Positions 9,566-20,163 of a stretch of DNA of 64,000 nucleotides are shown in pieces. The notes beneath the pieces are model-generated. The model worked only from the letters and a program-made list of their open reading frames with translations. It was not told the origin of the DNA and did no database searches. A program made the translations under genes and the position numbers. The number at the start of each line of letters is the position of its first letter. The first letter of the stretch is position 1. The stretch comes from Thalassospira lucentensis (lineage in GTDB: Bacteria > Pseudomonadota > Alphaproteobacteria > Rhodospirillales > Thalassospiraceae): positions 3,817,001 through 3,881,000 of the forward strand of contig NZ_CP136684.1 in the NCBI RefSeq assembly GCF_032921865.1, given 5' to 3'.

Positions 9566-9577
9566 TTGGGCCTCTTT

Positions 9578-10129
9578 CTATTCGGTTTGTGCAACAGCGA
9601 TTTCCGGCACGGCCGGAAAATGAATGACGCCGTTGTGTAATTCTTCGGTTTTCTGACGATCAAGATTTGCAAGGGCATCATTGATATAGCCAACCATGGC
9701 CATCAATTGTGCGTCGCTTGCGTCATTATCTGCGTACAGATTGCGGTTAAGGGCGGCTGCAAGTTCTATGGCGCCAGTTTGCACGCCTTCCTCGTAGGCG
9801 ACGATGCGACCGTGATAGGACTCCGACATTTTCCGGATGCGTTTAAGGATTCCGACGTCACCAATTCCCATCTCACGCATATTCTGATCAAGGTCGGAAA
9901 ACATCACGTCAAAGATTTCCTGTGCCAGCTCCCGGCTTTCATTGTCTTTTTTCAGACGTCGAAACAGAACGAACGCATGCACCAGAATCAGGTCAAACCG
10001 ACCTTCCATCGTGTCGGCAACGCCAAGACGTGTATAGAATGCAGGGTCTCGCGCCTGCTCGACCATTCTGATGTAAAGCGCAAAGGCTGCACTTTGTTTG
10101 CGGTCTTTTTTCTTCAACCAGCCGAACAA
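9578..10129 (-). CDS. Ubiquinol-cytochrome c chaperone (CBP3/UQCC1-like)
   Basis: A 183-residue protein of the ubiquinol-cytochrome c chaperone family, related to mitochondrial Cbp3/UQCC1, which assists cytochrome b in complex III assembly. Typical segments are ALYIRMVEQARDPAFYTRLGV, the region DLILVHAFVLFRRL and FDVMFSDLDQNMREMGIGD. No ATG gives a family-like start. A TTG at 10127-10129 (MFGWLKKKDRK) sits 8 bases after an AAGGAG site and is preferred; the frame is open for 46 more codons but that extension does not look coding. Divergent from bamE, with 163 bases between. Confidence 0.83.
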   Translation of the reverse strand: MFGWLKKKDRKQSAAFALYIRMVEQARDPAFYTRLGVADTMEGRFDLILVHAFVLFRRLKKDNESRELAQEIFDVMFSDLDQNMREMGIGDVGILKRIRKMSESYHGRIVAYEEGVQTGAIELAAALNRNLYADNDASDAQLMAMVGYINDALANLDRQKTEELHNGVIHFPAVPEIAVAQTE

Positions 10130-10292
10130 CAGCAACACTCCTTCGTTGACATTCCAGCCATGGCACGCAGAATGCCGTAAATTTCCCGGGGCGATGCTGC
10201 CCCACCATTGCCCGGCAATATCATGCGCCCAGCGCTGAAACTCAAGGCAATTCCTTATTGATTTCAACTAGCGGATCGCTCTGGTGAGTTCC

Positions 10293-10742
10293 ATGCATAA
10301 AAGAACAACACGCATTTCCCTTCTGATGCTGGCCGGACTGGCAATGGCAGTCGTTTCTGCCTGCAGCCCGCGTATTGCGACGCGCGGCAATGCCCCCGAA
10401 CCGGAAGCACTCGAACAGATCGTGATCGGGGAATCGACCAAAGGTGATGTCACCGACCTTTTGGGATCACCATCCAGCGTTGCGGCATTCGATGAAAATG
10501 TCTGGCTTTATATTTCGCGCAGGACAGAAACAATTGCCTTTCTCGAACCGGATGTTGTCGAACAGAAAGTCGTTCTGATCAGCTTTGATGCCGCAAACCG
10601 GGTTGATATTCTTAGCGAATATGACCTTGAAGACGGAAAGCCGGTCATTCCTACCGACCGGATCACGCCAACTGCAGGCAAGGAAATCACAATCCTGCAG
10701 CAGTTGTTTGGCAACCTTGGTCGCTTCAGCGAAACGAAATAA
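10293..10742 (+). CDS. bamE: Outer membrane assembly lipoprotein BamE (SmpA/OmlA)
   Basis: A 149-residue lipoprotein of the BAM complex, which inserts beta-barrel proteins into the outer membrane. Residues 1 to about 22 are a lipoprotein signal with the lipobox LVVSAC-like end VVSAC, so Cys is lipidated. The SmpA/OmlA core follows, with IVIGESTKGDVTDLLGSPSS and VWLYISRRTET. The ATG at 10293 is preferred over an in-frame GTG 9 bases upstream because a GGTGAG site lies in front of it. Convergent with thiL, only 6 bases between the stops. Confidence 0.9.
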   Translation: MHKRTTRISLLMLAGLAMAVVSACSPRIATRGNAPEPEALEQIVIGESTKGDVTDLLGSPSSVAAFDENVWLYISRRTETIAFLEPDVVEQKVVLISFDAANRVDILSEYDLEDGKPVIPTDRITPTAGKEITILQQLFGNLGRFSETK

Positions 10743-10748
10743 GTCCGC

Positions 10749-11726
10749 TTAGTATCCAAAATGGTCGAACCCGCCCTTTGCGAGTTCGGCCATTTTTTTA
10801 TCCATACCAATCAGATCAACCTGCCCGCTTCGATTTGTGACTTCACCAATAATTGCAACATCATCACCCAGTCCTTTGATTTCATTGGGATCTGCACAAA
10901 TCAGAAGTTCGTAATCATCACCGCCACAAAATACCGCATTCCAAAGTGCGGGATCATTCTGCACAGCATTTCGGGCGGCCTTTGAAAGTGGAATCCGTTC
11001 TTGATCAAAGGTCATACCGACATTGGATGCGGCGCAAATTTTTCGGCAGTCCCCCGCCAGTCCGTCTGAAATATCCATAGCGGCATACCGTCGGTTGGCA
11101 GCTACGCATTTTCGACCGATTTCCAAACGTGGTTGAGGCACCCAGTATCGCGATGTCAAAAACGCGGCATCTTCGTGATCAAGGCTGTTTAAATCGCCCT
11201 GCAGAACCTTCAAGCCAAGTGCGCCATCCCCCAAGGTACCCGTGACCGCAATCAGATCACCAGGCTTGGCCGCATCACGGCGAAGCGCCCTACCTATCGG
11301 TACCGCGCCAAATGCTGTCAGGCTAAAGAATGTAGGACCAGGTGTGCCAACGGTATCACCGCCCAAGAGTGGTGCGTTGAAGGCATCGCAATCTTGTCCC
11401 AAACCGTTCGCAAATTCCGCGATCCAATCTTCGGACAAATCCCGATTATATCCTGCTGTCAATACGACGCCCAACGGGTATGCACCCATTGCGGCAATAT
11501 CCGACAGGTTAACACGCATTACCTTGCGTGCAATATCGGCCGGAGCATCCTGACTTCTGAAATGTACATCGGCAACAAGGGCATCGACCGTTATCACCAG
11601 TTCCTGCCCATCGGGCACGGACAAAACAGCCGCATCGTCCATAAGAGACAATGCGGCTTTTGACTTTTGCGCGATTGGCGCAAAATGACGCGCGATCAGA
11701 TCAAACTCTCCTGACCGCCCTGCCAT
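10749..11726 (-). CDS. thiL: Thiamine-monophosphate kinase ThiL
   Basis: A 325-residue ATP-dependent kinase making thiamine diphosphate from thiamine monophosphate. It has the N-terminal LMDDAAVL metal/ATP segment, ADVHF and the RVNLSDIAAMGAYPLG signature, the central GGDTVGTPG loop and MDISDGLAGDCRKI. The ATG at 11724-11726 is one base past the nusB stop, giving the expected N-terminus MAGRSGEFDLIARHF; a longer form would overlap nusB. Last gene of the glyA-nrdR-rib-nusB-thiL operon, the usual alphaproteobacterial order. Confidence 0.95.
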   Translation of the reverse strand: MAGRSGEFDLIARHFAPIAQKSKAALSLMDDAAVLSVPDGQELVITVDALVADVHFRSQDAPADIARKVMRVNLSDIAAMGAYPLGVVLTAGYNRDLSEDWIAEFANGLGQDCDAFNAPLLGGDTVGTPGPTFFSLTAFGAVPIGRALRRDAAKPGDLIAVTGTLGDGALGLKVLQGDLNSLDHEDAAFLTSRYWVPQPRLEIGRKCVAANRRYAAMDISDGLAGDCRKICAASNVGMTFDQERIPLSKAARNAVQNDPALWNAVFCGGDDYELLICADPNEIKGLGDDVAIIGEVTNRSGQVDLIGMDKKMAELAKGGFDHFGY

Positions 11727-11727
11727 A

Positions 11728-12225
11728 TTATTGCTGTCCGGTTTCACCTGCACGAAGCGTTTTGCCGATCCGGTCAAGAACAGCATTCACCAGCTTCGGC
11801 TCGGTTTCGTCAAAGAACGAATGGGCCGCATCCACGTATTCGGTGATGACGACACGCATCGGAACGTCTTCACGCATCATCAACTCGTAGGTCCCCGCCC
11901 TTAGGATACTGCGCAAAACGGTTTCAAGACGCTTTGTCGTCCAACCTTTTTCCAAAGCTGAATCGATCAATCCGTCAATGTCGACGGTACGTGCGGTGAC
12001 ACCTTGAACCAGATCGGCAAAAAAACCGCGATCCGGGTCAATAAGGTTGTCATTCGGCTCGTCAAGGTCGCGAATACCTTCACCATCAAGGCGGAAGTCG
12101 GAGTATTCACGCACGACGTCACCGGCCGAAAGCTGTGAAAGCTCGGCCTGATAAAGCGCCTGAATGGCAGCAAAACGCGCGGCACTGCGTCGTTGGGCGG
12201 CTGATGCCTTGGGTTTATCGGTCAT
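11728..12225 (-). CDS. nusB: Transcription antitermination factor NusB
   Basis: A 165-residue all-helical RNA-binding protein that with NusE(S10) binds boxA in rRNA leaders. Segments typical of NusB are RRSAARFAAIQALYQAEL near the N-terminus and EYVDAAHSFFDETEPKLVNAVLDR-like sequence near the C-terminus (only part quoted: KLVNAVLDRIGK). Its ATG overlaps the ribH stop by one base (TAATG), showing translational coupling. The next gene, thiL, starts one base past its stop. Confidence 0.95.
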   Translation of the reverse strand: MTDKPKASAAQRRSAARFAAIQALYQAELSQLSAGDVVREYSDFRLDGEGIRDLDEPNDNLIDPDRGFFADLVQGVTARTVDIDGLIDSALEKGWTTKRLETVLRSILRAGTYELMMREDVPMRVVITEYVDAAHSFFDETEPKLVNAVLDRIGKTLRAGETGQQ

Positions 12226-12689
12226 TACTTGTGATGTATTCCAAAGTGGTTTTGAACTTCGATCATACGAAGAACGGCGCGGGCGGCCTCGCCCCCTTTA
12301 TTCTTCTGATCGGCCTTGGCACGTGCAAGTGCCTGGGCTTCATTTTCAACAGTCAGGATGCCATTGCCGATCGCCAGACGATAATCAAGGCAAAGCTGCA
12401 TCAAGGCGCGGTTGGCTTCTTCGCAGATGTGATCGTAATGCGTGGTTTCACCGCGGATAACACACCCGAGAGCAAGATAGCCATCATACCGAGGGCCCGT
12501 TGCAAGGTCAGCCATCGACTGTACGGCATAGCGAATTGCTATCGGAACTTCGAAGGCACCGGAAACAGAAAGCCGGTCCCAAGTCGCACCACCAGCTTCC
12601 AGAGTCGACGCAGCCCCTTTGACCAGATCTTCGACGATATGGGTGTAATAAGGCGCATCAACGATCAGGATGTGCGGACCGTTACTCAT
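12225..12689 (-). CDS. ribH: 6,7-dimethyl-8-ribityllumazine synthase
   Basis: A 154-residue enzyme joining 5-amino-6-ribitylaminouracil with 3,4-dihydroxy-2-butanone 4-phosphate, the penultimate riboflavin step. Signatures are SGAFEVPIAIRYA, GCVIRGETTHYDHICEEA with the catalytic His, and IGNGILTVEN. The ATG at 12687-12689 follows GGAGG by about 8 bases and starts 4 bases after ribBX. It overlaps nusB by one base. Confidence 0.96.
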   Translation of the reverse strand: MSNGPHILIVDAPYYTHIVEDLVKGAASTLEAGGATWDRLSVSGAFEVPIAIRYAVQSMADLATGPRYDGYLALGCVIRGETTHYDHICEEANRALMQLCLDYRLAIGNGILTVENEAQALARAKADQKNKGGEAARAVLRMIEVQNHFGIHHK

Positions 12690-12693
12690 GTTT

Positions 12694-13848
<1,155 letters not shown>

Positions 13849-13854
13849 GGCTAT

Positions 13855-14442
13855 TCAATCCTTCCCCAGCATGCGCGCCACATAACGCGCCAGCATGTCT
13901 ATCTCGAAATTGATCCGGTCACCCGGCTGCTTCGATCCCAGCGTCGTATGTGTCTGGGTATGGGGTATCAGATTGATACCAAAAGTGTTTCCGTCAACCT
14001 CATTGACCGTCAAAGAAACACCTTCAAGCGTTACAGAGCCCTTGGATGCTATGTATTTTGCAAAAACCTCGGGAACCTCGAATGTCAGACGCAGGGAATC
14101 ACCTTCCGAAAGGCGTTTCGTAAGGATTGCAACGCCGTCGACATGCCCCGAAACAATGTGGCCACCCAGCTCGTCCCCAACCCGGGTTGCCTGTTCGAGA
14201 TTGACCCGTGATCCGACGCCAAGGTCGCCCATCGTCGTTTTGCTCAGACTTTCGGCAGATGCTTCGATGGCAAACCAGTCCGCCCCGGTTTCAATCACGG
14301 TCATACAGGCGCCATTGCAGGAAATTGATGCACCCAGAACGATTTTGGAAGTATCGAAACCTGTCGTGAACTCAAAACGTGTATCGCCGCGCTTTTCAAT
14401 TTTGCGAACGGTACCTATATCTGTGATGATGCCTGTGAACAT
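13855..14442 (-). CDS. ribE: Riboflavin synthase alpha subunit
   Basis: A 195-residue enzyme with two lumazine-binding repeats, each near 95 residues. It opens with MFTGIITDIGTV and each repeat has the ISCNGACMTV or VTLEGVSLTV type sequence; GGHIVSGHVDGV begins the second. It dismutates two lumazines to riboflavin plus the ribitylaminouracil precursor. It lies 4 bases after ribD and 6 before ribBX in the operon. Confidence 0.96.
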   Translation of the reverse strand: MFTGIITDIGTVRKIEKRGDTRFEFTTGFDTSKIVLGASISCNGACMTVIETGADWFAIEASAESLSKTTMGDLGVGSRVNLEQATRVGDELGGHIVSGHVDGVAILTKRLSEGDSLRLTFEVPEVFAKYIASKGSVTLEGVSLTVNEVDGNTFGINLIPHTQTHTTLGSKQPGDRINFEIDMLARYVARMLGKD

Positions 14443-14446
14443 TCAA

Positions 14447-15568
14447 TTAATCCGTTATTTTCTCATAGTTTGTCACGATATCCTTGCCTGCTGCGCGAAT
14501 AGAAACGCGCCGGAACATCGATATATCTGACAGGCGATCAAAACCAAGATTCGCGATCATTGCCTTCCCATCCGCCCCTATAATGGAGGGGGCGCTGAAG
14601 TGGATAATGCGATCAACGAGATTATCCCGCACCAGACTGGCTGCAAGAATACCGCCACTTTCGACCAGCACACGGGTCACCCCCAGTTCGCCCAAACATT
14701 TCATCACGTCATTTAGGTCGAAATGACCATTTTCGCATCTGGCAGAAAGTACTTTCACACCGGTTTCTGTAAATTTTTCAGAAACTTCGCGCAAAAGTGC
14801 ATCCGTTGTCACGACCCAGGTAGGAACATTATGGGCACTTGTCACCATGTCAGCCGAAAGTGGCACCTCGCCCTTGCGATCCAGGATGATGCGAACAGGT
14901 GATTGTTCGTAGCGCCCGGCGATACGGCATGTCAGGGTCGGGTTATCCGTCAAGACGGTATTTGCACCGACAAGGATCGCGTCATGATTGGCACGCAAAA
15001 GATGCCCCTGCTCGCGCGCCGCACTACCGGTTATCCATTTGCTTTCGCCTGATTTTGTTGCCGATCGACCATCCATGGTCGATGCAAGTTTTAGCGTCAC
15101 CGTCGGACGCCCGGACAGAATGCGCGACAGAAAACCAGAATTAATACGACGGGCTTCGTCACCATAAAGCCCGACATCAACAATAATGCCAGCATCACGC
15201 AACATACCGTGGCCTCGCCCGGATACACGATCATCCGGGTCTTCAAGCGCACTGACAACGCGTTTAACACCGGCCTCAATCAGGCCTGCGGCACAGGGGG
15301 GCGATACGCCGAAATGGCTGCAGGGTTCAAGGGTGACATAGGCCGTCGCATTGCGGGCCTTTTCTGCAGCCTCATCCAGAGCAACACGTTCCGCATGGGG
15401 CCTTCCACCCGGCTTGGTGAAGCCGCGCCCGACAATCGTTCCCTGGAGTGAAACCAGGACACACCCGACGGACGGGTTGGGCCAGACATTTCCCAGACCG
15501 CGTTTTGACAGGCTTAGAGCGACCCGCATGAAATGCCGGTCATCATCCGAAAACGCGGGAGTTGTCAT
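14447..15568 (-). CDS. ribD: Riboflavin biosynthesis deaminase/reductase RibD
   Basis: A 373-residue two-domain enzyme. The N-terminal deaminase has zinc ligands in GGRPHAERVAL (His58, Glu60 proton shuttle) and EPCSHFGVSPPC (Cys83 and Cys92). The C-terminal NADPH reductase domain includes LKLASTMDGRSATKSGESKWI and VLVESGGILAASL. It performs the second and third steps after GTP cyclohydrolase II. Its ATG overlaps the nrdR stop by one base, indicating coupling. Confidence 0.95.
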   Translation of the reverse strand: MTTPAFSDDDRHFMRVALSLSKRGLGNVWPNPSVGCVLVSLQGTIVGRGFTKPGGRPHAERVALDEAAEKARNATAYVTLEPCSHFGVSPPCAAGLIEAGVKRVVSALEDPDDRVSGRGHGMLRDAGIIVDVGLYGDEARRINSGFLSRILSGRPTVTLKLASTMDGRSATKSGESKWITGSAAREQGHLLRANHDAILVGANTVLTDNPTLTCRIAGRYEQSPVRIILDRKGEVPLSADMVTSAHNVPTWVVTTDALLREVSEKFTETGVKVLSARCENGHFDLNDVMKCLGELGVTRVLVESGGILAASLVRDNLVDRIIHFSAPSIIGADGKAMIANLGFDRLSDISMFRRVSIRAAGKDIVTNYEKITD

Positions 15569-16041
15569 TACTCTGCGTCCGCCCCTTCTTCCCCATCATG
15601 CATGTTTTCCACGAACTGTTCGAAGTCTCGGGCTTCACGGAAGTTTTTATACACCGAAGCATACCGGACATAAGCAACCTGATCGAGTGCGATCAACGCC
15701 CCCATCACCATTTCACCGATCGTGTCGGTTGAAATGTCGCTTTCACCACTGCTTTCTAGACGACGCTGAATACCGTTAAGCGCCTTTTCGACACGCTCGT
15801 CCTCAATCGGACGTTTACGGCAGGCAAGAAAGATTGATCGCGCAAGCTTATCACGATCAAACAATTCGCGTTGCCCGTCCTTTTTCACCACCATCAATTC
15901 ACGGAGCTGAACACGTTCAAACGTCGTGAAACGCGATCCACAGGCTGGGCAAAACCGGCGCCGGCGAATGGCGTGATGTTCCTCGGTCGGACGGGAGTCC
16001 TTGACCTGGGTGTCTGTATGGCCACAGAACGGGCAACGCAT
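15568..16041 (-). CDS. nrdR: Ribonucleotide reductase repressor NrdR
   Basis: A 157-residue regulator with an N-terminal zinc ribbon (Cys3, Cys6, Cys31, Cys34) and an ATP-cone domain starting near residue 48 ([18 protein letters not shown]). NrdR binds ATP/dATP and represses ribonucleotide reductase genes. It lies between glyA (24 bases upstream) and ribD, the conserved alphaproteobacterial order. No obvious NrdR box pair was seen in this window, so its targets are elsewhere. Confidence 0.96.
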   Translation of the reverse strand: MRCPFCGHTDTQVKDSRPTEEHHAIRRRRFCPACGSRFTTFERVQLRELMVVKKDGQRELFDRDKLARSIFLACRKRPIEDERVEKALNGIQRRLESSGESDISTDTIGEMVMGALIALDQVAYVRYASVYKNFREARDFEQFVENMHDGEEGADAE

Positions 16042-16065
16042 TGTTTTTACTCGCTCCTGAAAGGA

Positions 16066-17340
16066 TCAGGCATAGATCGGGAAGCGTTTGCAAAGGTCTT
16101 CGACCTTGGTGCGAACAGCATTCTCGACCTGGGCATTGCCATCAGGATTATCGACAAGGGCGTCAAGCACATCACCGATCAATTCGCCGATCTGCTTGAA
16201 TTCCTCAACACCAAAACCGCGCGTGGTGCCTGCCGGCGTACCCAAACGAACGCCCGAGGTAATGGTAGGCTTTTCGGTGTCAAACGGGATGCCGTTCTTG
16301 TTGCAGGTGATCCCTGCACGCTCAAGTGCGACTTCCGCGTTATTGCCCTTAAGCCCCTTGGGACGCAGGTCGACCAGCATCAGGTGCGTATCGGTGCCGC
16401 CGGTTACGATATCGAAACCGCGCTTTACCAGAACTTCGGCCAAGGCCTTGGCATTGTCGACAACCTGCTGGGCGTATTCCTTGAATTCCGGACGCAATGC
16501 TTCGCCAAAAGCAACTGCCTTGGCCGCGATGACATGCATCAACGGGCCACCCTGCAGGCCGGGGAAGACCGCCGAATTGATCTTTTTGCCGATTTCAACA
16601 TTGTTCGACAGGATCATGCCGCCGCGCGGACCGCGAAGGGTTTTATGCGTGGTGGTGGTGACAACGTCTGCATAAGGAAGCGGGCTCGGATGAACGCCAC
16701 CGGCAACCAGACCAGCAAAGTGCGCCATATCAACCATCAGCAGCGCACCAACCTTGTCCGCAATTTCGCGGAAACGCTTGAAATCAATCTGGCGCGGAAT
16801 AGCCGAGCCACCAGCGATGATCAGGGTCGGCTTATGTTCGACTGCAAGGGCTTCAACCTGATCATAATCAAGGGTCAGGTCGTCTTCACGTACGCCATAC
16901 TGAATGGCATTGAACCATTTCCCCGAAAGCGCAGGACGTGCGCCATGGGTCAGATGGCCACCTGCATCAAGTGACATGCCGAGAATGGTATCACCGGGTT
17001 TGCAAAGCGCCAGCATGACAGCACCGTTTGCCTGTGCGCCCGAATGCGGCTGAACGTTGACGAATTCGCAACCGAACAGTTCTTTGGCACGATTGATTGC
17101 AAGTTCCTCGGCAACGTCAACAAACTCGCAGCCACCATAGTAACGGCGTGAAGGGTAACCTTCGGCATATTTGTTGGTCAGAACCGTTCCCTGTGCCTCG
17201 ATCACGGCCTTGGAAACAATATTCTCGGAGGCGATCATTTCGATCTGGTTCTGCTGACGATCCAGTTCGTCAGTTACTGATTTGAACAGGGCCGGATCTG
17301 CTTCTGACAAGCTGGTAGAGAAAAAGCCTTTGAACGACAT
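16066..17340 (-). CDS. glyA: Serine hydroxymethyltransferase
   Basis: A 424-residue PLP enzyme interconverting serine and glycine with tetrahydrofolate, the main one-carbon source. The PLP lysine is Lys233 in [16 protein letters not shown]. Other family segments are [12 protein letters not shown] (35-46), the [10 protein letters not shown] loop and [14 protein letters not shown]. It heads the operon that continues with nrdR and the rib genes. The gap to rpiB is 86 bases, and rpiB may be part of the same unit. Confidence 0.97.
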   Translation of the reverse strand: MSFKGFFSTSLSEADPALFKSVTDELDRQQNQIEMIASENIVSKAVIEAQGTVLTNKYAEGYPSRRYYGGCEFVDVAEELAINRAKELFGCEFVNVQPHSGAQANGAVMLALCKPGDTILGMSLDAGGHLTHGARPALSGKWFNAIQYGVREDDLTLDYDQVEALAVEHKPTLIIAGGSAIPRQIDFKRFREIADKVGALLMVDMAHFAGLVAGGVHPSPLPYADVVTTTTHKTLRGPRGGMILSNNVEIGKKINSAVFPGLQGGPLMHVIAAKAVAFGEALRPEFKEYAQQVVDNAKALAEVLVKRGFDIVTGGTDTHLMLVDLRPKGLKGNNAEVALERAGITCNKNGIPFDTEKPTITSGVRLGTPAGTTRGFGVEEFKQIGELIGDVLDALVDNPDGNAQVENAVRTKVEDLCKRFPIYA

Positions 17341-17426
17341 TATGGGGCCTCTCGATACAATGTGGCGGGACCGAACGCAGCAAAGTTCGAAACCCGTACC
17401 GGGTTATTGCCAGGTGGCGAAAGAAA

Positions 17427-17873
17427 TCAATCAGGAAGTGACGACAGTTTTTCGACACGACGTCCGTGTCGACCGCCTTCAAATTCAGTCGTTACGAATG
17501 CGTTGACGCAATCGAGTGCCGTCGCATCGCCAAGCAGGCGCGCGCCAAGGCACAGAACATTGGCGTTGTTGTGTTGACGGCACAGTTCGGCTGACAGTCG
17601 GTCATGCACCAAAGCGGCACGGATTTGCGGATAACGGTTGGCAGCAATGCTCATGCCAATCCCGGAGCCGCAGACAAGGATGCCGCTCGCCGCATCGCCA
17701 TTGATAATCGATTTTGCAACTGCCTGCGCATAATCCGGATAATCGACCGATGCCGATCCGTCAGCACCGAGATCAATCACTTCCCAGCCATTATCGGCAA
17801 GCGATTTGATAATTTGGGATTTGAGTTCAACACCACCGTGATCGGCAGCGATGGCAATGGTCTTGGCTGTCAT
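17427..17873 (-). CDS. rpiB: Ribose 5-phosphate isomerase B
   Basis: A 148-residue RpiB/LacAB family sugar-phosphate isomerase of the pentose phosphate pathway. It has the N-terminal AADHGGVELK, the catalytic Cys68 in ILVCGSGIGMSIAANR and the histidine of the RQHNNANVLCLG segment. The ATG at 17871-17873 (MTAKTIAIAADHGG) is the family-like start although the frame is open upstream. It sits ahead of glyA; this rpiB-glyA neighbourhood is common in alphaproteobacteria. Confidence 0.94.
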   Translation of the reverse strand: MTAKTIAIAADHGGVELKSQIIKSLADNGWEVIDLGADGSASVDYPDYAQAVAKSIINGDAASGILVCGSGIGMSIAANRYPQIRAALVHDRLSAELCRQHNNANVLCLGARLLGDATALDCVNAFVTTEFEGGRHGRRVEKLSSLPD

Positions 17874-18335
17874 ATGTGAGCCCTTGGTAAATACGTCAAA
17901 CAGTAATTTGGAGCGCCTTTTAGCACATAGCTTCGTAACTGCCAACGGACAGCGGCCTTTGTGCTTAAAGTTTTAGATAGACAACTTTTGAGTGTTAACC
18001 CAACAAGGCTACTACACTTAAGGAAAGACGTTCACACCAGTTACGTTAGAAACAGGTCAATTAAAGAAAAATAATGATATATATACCTTGATATATAGAG
18101 CCCTACACACTCCAGATCAAAATCGATGTAACAAAACATGCATCCTTCGTTCAAATCAAACCGAATTGTCTATTTTTTGGTCTCAGATGCGACTTCTTTG
18201 CCATCCATCCTAGTTTTATCCTGTTTAAAAAATTTAAGTAGAATTGACATATTGAATAACAGTCTTGTTTGACTATATCTTCGAAATAATGCAGAAAGCA
18301 TTGTCTATTCGTAATGACGAAGGAATTATTTCAAG
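17874..18335. other. AT-rich divergent intergenic region between rpiB and mucR
   Basis: No gene is supported here. The stretch is much more AT-rich than its surroundings, with many TATATA-like segments around 18070-18110. It should hold the promoters for the rpiB-glyA operon (minus) and mucR (plus). MucR proteins bind AT-rich sites and often repress their own gene, so autoregulation here is plausible but unproven. Confidence 0.6.
18252..18279 (+). promoter_or_regulatory. Candidate mucR promoter
   Basis: TTGAAT and TATATC separated by 16 bases lie 57 bases before the mucR start. The match to the sigma-70 consensus is moderate and rests on sequence alone. Confidence 0.3.
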
Positions 18336-18755
18336 ATGACCGATGCTGAAAACAGCGTTCTGGACCGCGACGAACTGCTACAGATGACTGTTGATATCGT
18401 TTCTGCTTATGTCAGCAACAATGCAATTGCATCTGCACAGATTCCCGAATTGATTTCGACGATTTTCAATTCGCTTGACGATTTGCGTGAAGTCGAAACC
18501 ATTGAAGAAGAAGAGCCGTTGAAACCGGCGGTTCCAATCCGCAAATCGATTGGCGATGATTACATCATTTGCCTTGAAGACGGCAAAAAGCTCAAAATGC
18601 TCAAGCGCCATCTTCGGACAACCTATAACTTGACCCCGGAAGAATACCGGGCGAAATGGGGCCTGCCGTCAGATTATCCGATGGTTGCACCGAACTATGC
18701 CAAACAGCGTTCGCAGTTTGCCAAGAAAATCGGTCTGGGTCGCAAGGCGAAGTAA
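18336..18755 (+). CDS. mucR: MucR/Ros-family transcriptional regulator
   Basis: A 139-residue member of the Ros/MucR family of global, H-NS-like regulators of alphaproteobacteria. The N-terminal part (about 10-60) is helical and acidic and should mediate oligomerisation. The DNA-binding core is CLEDGKKLKMLKRHLRTTYN (79-98), then LTPEEYRAKWGLP. Only Cys79 and His92 of the usual Cys2His2 zinc set are kept; Asp82 and Thr96 occupy the other two positions, so the finger is degenerate, as in some other family members thought to fold without zinc. Followed by a strong terminator; convergent with livJ. Confidence 0.92.
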   Translation: MTDAENSVLDRDELLQMTVDIVSAYVSNNAIASAQIPELISTIFNSLDDLREVETIEEEEPLKPAVPIRKSIGDDYIICLEDGKKLKMLKRHLRTTYNLTPEEYRAKWGLPSDYPMVAPNYAKQRSQFAKKIGLGRKAK

Positions 18756-18780
18756 ACGCCTGCCCTTTTGATCTTAAAGA

Positions 18781-18817
18781 AAAAGCGTCTTCGGGATTAT
18801 CTGAAGACGCTTTTCTT
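18781..18817 (+). terminator. Rho-independent terminator of mucR
   Basis: Perfect 12-bp stem AAAAGCGTCTTC / GAAGACGCTTTT with a 10-base loop, followed by TCTTCT. Confidence 0.85.
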
Positions 18818-18836
18818 CTATCCGGCAAGCAACAAA

Positions 18837-18861
18837 AAAGCCCGGCATAATGCCGGGCTTT
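18837..18861 (-). terminator. Rho-independent terminator of the livJ end of the operon
   Basis: Stem GCCCGGCA/TGCCGGGC with a 3-base loop; on the minus strand it is followed by six T residues. It lies 21 bases after the livJ stop. Confidence 0.88.
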
Positions 18862-18881
18862 CTGCCGATCAGAATATCTGA

Positions 18882-19988
18882 TTAGTTGGCGTAATCGTAG
18901 CCACCGTCTTTCCATTCATAGAAGACGTAACCCGGTGCAGCAACATCGCCTTTGGCATCGAAGGAAATCGAACCAAGAACGGTGTCGAATGCATCGCCGC
19001 TGTGCAGAGCTTCGATAACAGCTTCAGAGTCGGTGGTACCGGCTTTTTCAACTGCCTGTGCCCAAGCCTGAACCGCACCATAGGTGTAAAGGGTGTAACC
19101 TTCCGGCTTGTAACCCTGACCTTCGAAGTATTTTACGAGTTCAGCGTTGCGCGGGTCTTTTTCAAGCGCCGGACCGGCGGTGAAAAGCGTGCCCGCACCG
19201 GCATCGCCAGTGATCGACCAATATTCGAGCGAGTTAAGAGCATCACCCGAAATCGCAACAGTTTCCAGACCCTGGCTGCGCATCTGACGAACGATCAGAC
19301 CAAGTTCGGTGTGATAACCGCCGTAATAAAGGACATCAACGCCTTCGGATTTCAGCTTGGTCACCAGAGCCGAGTAATCTTTCTCGCCCGGGGTGATGGC
19401 TTCGTACATGACTTCTTCAACGCCAGCAGCGTTCAGGTTTTTCTTGGTCTCGTCAGCAAGACCTTTGGAATAAGCCTGTTTGTCATGAACGATGGCGATT
19501 TTCTTGTCGCCATAGTTTTCAGCAAGATATTTGCCTGCAACTTCGCCCTGTTGATCGTCGCGACCGCAAACACGGAAAACGTTATCCATGTCACGTTCGG
19601 TCAGCTGCGGGTTGGTCGAAGCCGGGGAAATCTGCACGATGCCTTCTTCGAAGTAAACTTCAGAAGCCGGGATCGATGAGCCCGAGCAGAAGTGACCAGC
19701 GACAAGGGCAACACCCTTGCTGACGAGCTGGTTTGCAACAGCAACAGCCTGTTTCGGATCGCAAGCATCATCACCGATTTCGAGAACGACTTTTTCGCCG
19801 TTAACGCCACCGGCAGCATTGAGGTCTGCAACCGCTTTCTGGGCACCCTGGGTCATCTGTTCGCCAAAGGCGGCGTACGGGCCGGTCATCGGACCAACGG
19901 TCGCGATAACAATGTCTGCTTTTGCTGCACCCATCGAGAGGACAAGCGCGGAAGCAGTTGCCAGAAGGCCGAGCTTGGTTTTCGACAT
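18882..19988 (-). CDS. livJ: Branched-chain amino acid ABC transporter substrate-binding protein
   Basis: A 368-residue periplasmic binding protein of the LIV (type I fold) family. Residues 1-24 are a signal peptide (LALVLSMGAAKA-like end SMGAAKA), followed by IVIATVGPMTGPYAAFG, the LivJ/LivK opening. Other typical parts are LVAGHFCSGSSIPAS and QISPASTNPQLTE. It binds Leu/Ile/Val or related amino acids and delivers them to LivHM. The frame is open upstream, but the ATG at 19986-19988 is the only one in front of a signal peptide and has a GGGAGACTTCTC-type site. Last gene of the liv cluster, separated by a hairpin and 209 bases, so it may have its own promoter. Confidence 0.95.
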   Translation of the reverse strand: MSKTKLGLLATASALVLSMGAAKADIVIATVGPMTGPYAAFGEQMTQGAQKAVADLNAAGGVNGEKVVLEIGDDACDPKQAVAVANQLVSKGVALVAGHFCSGSSIPASEVYFEEGIVQISPASTNPQLTERDMDNVFRVCGRDDQQGEVAGKYLAENYGDKKIAIVHDKQAYSKGLADETKKNLNAAGVEEVMYEAITPGEKDYSALVTKLKSEGVDVLYYGGYHTELGLIVRQMRSQGLETVAISGDALNSLEYWSITGDAGAGTLFTAGPALEKDPRNAELVKYFEGQGYKPEGYTLYTYGAVQAWAQAVEKAGTTDSEAVIEALHSGDAFDTVLGSISFDAKGDVAAPGYVFYEWKDGGYDYAN

Positions 19989-20163
19989 AAGAGAAGTCTC
20001 CCTGTTCCAAAGGTTGGTCCCGTCACCATGACAGAACCATCTTTTTCGGACCCTAAACCGGCTCGTTTTTTTGTCGATTACCGGTTTCGGCTCCCTGTAC
20101 TTTAACACCCCAGAATTGGTGTGCAATAGTACTAAACACTGCATTGCCAATAATTTAGCAATG

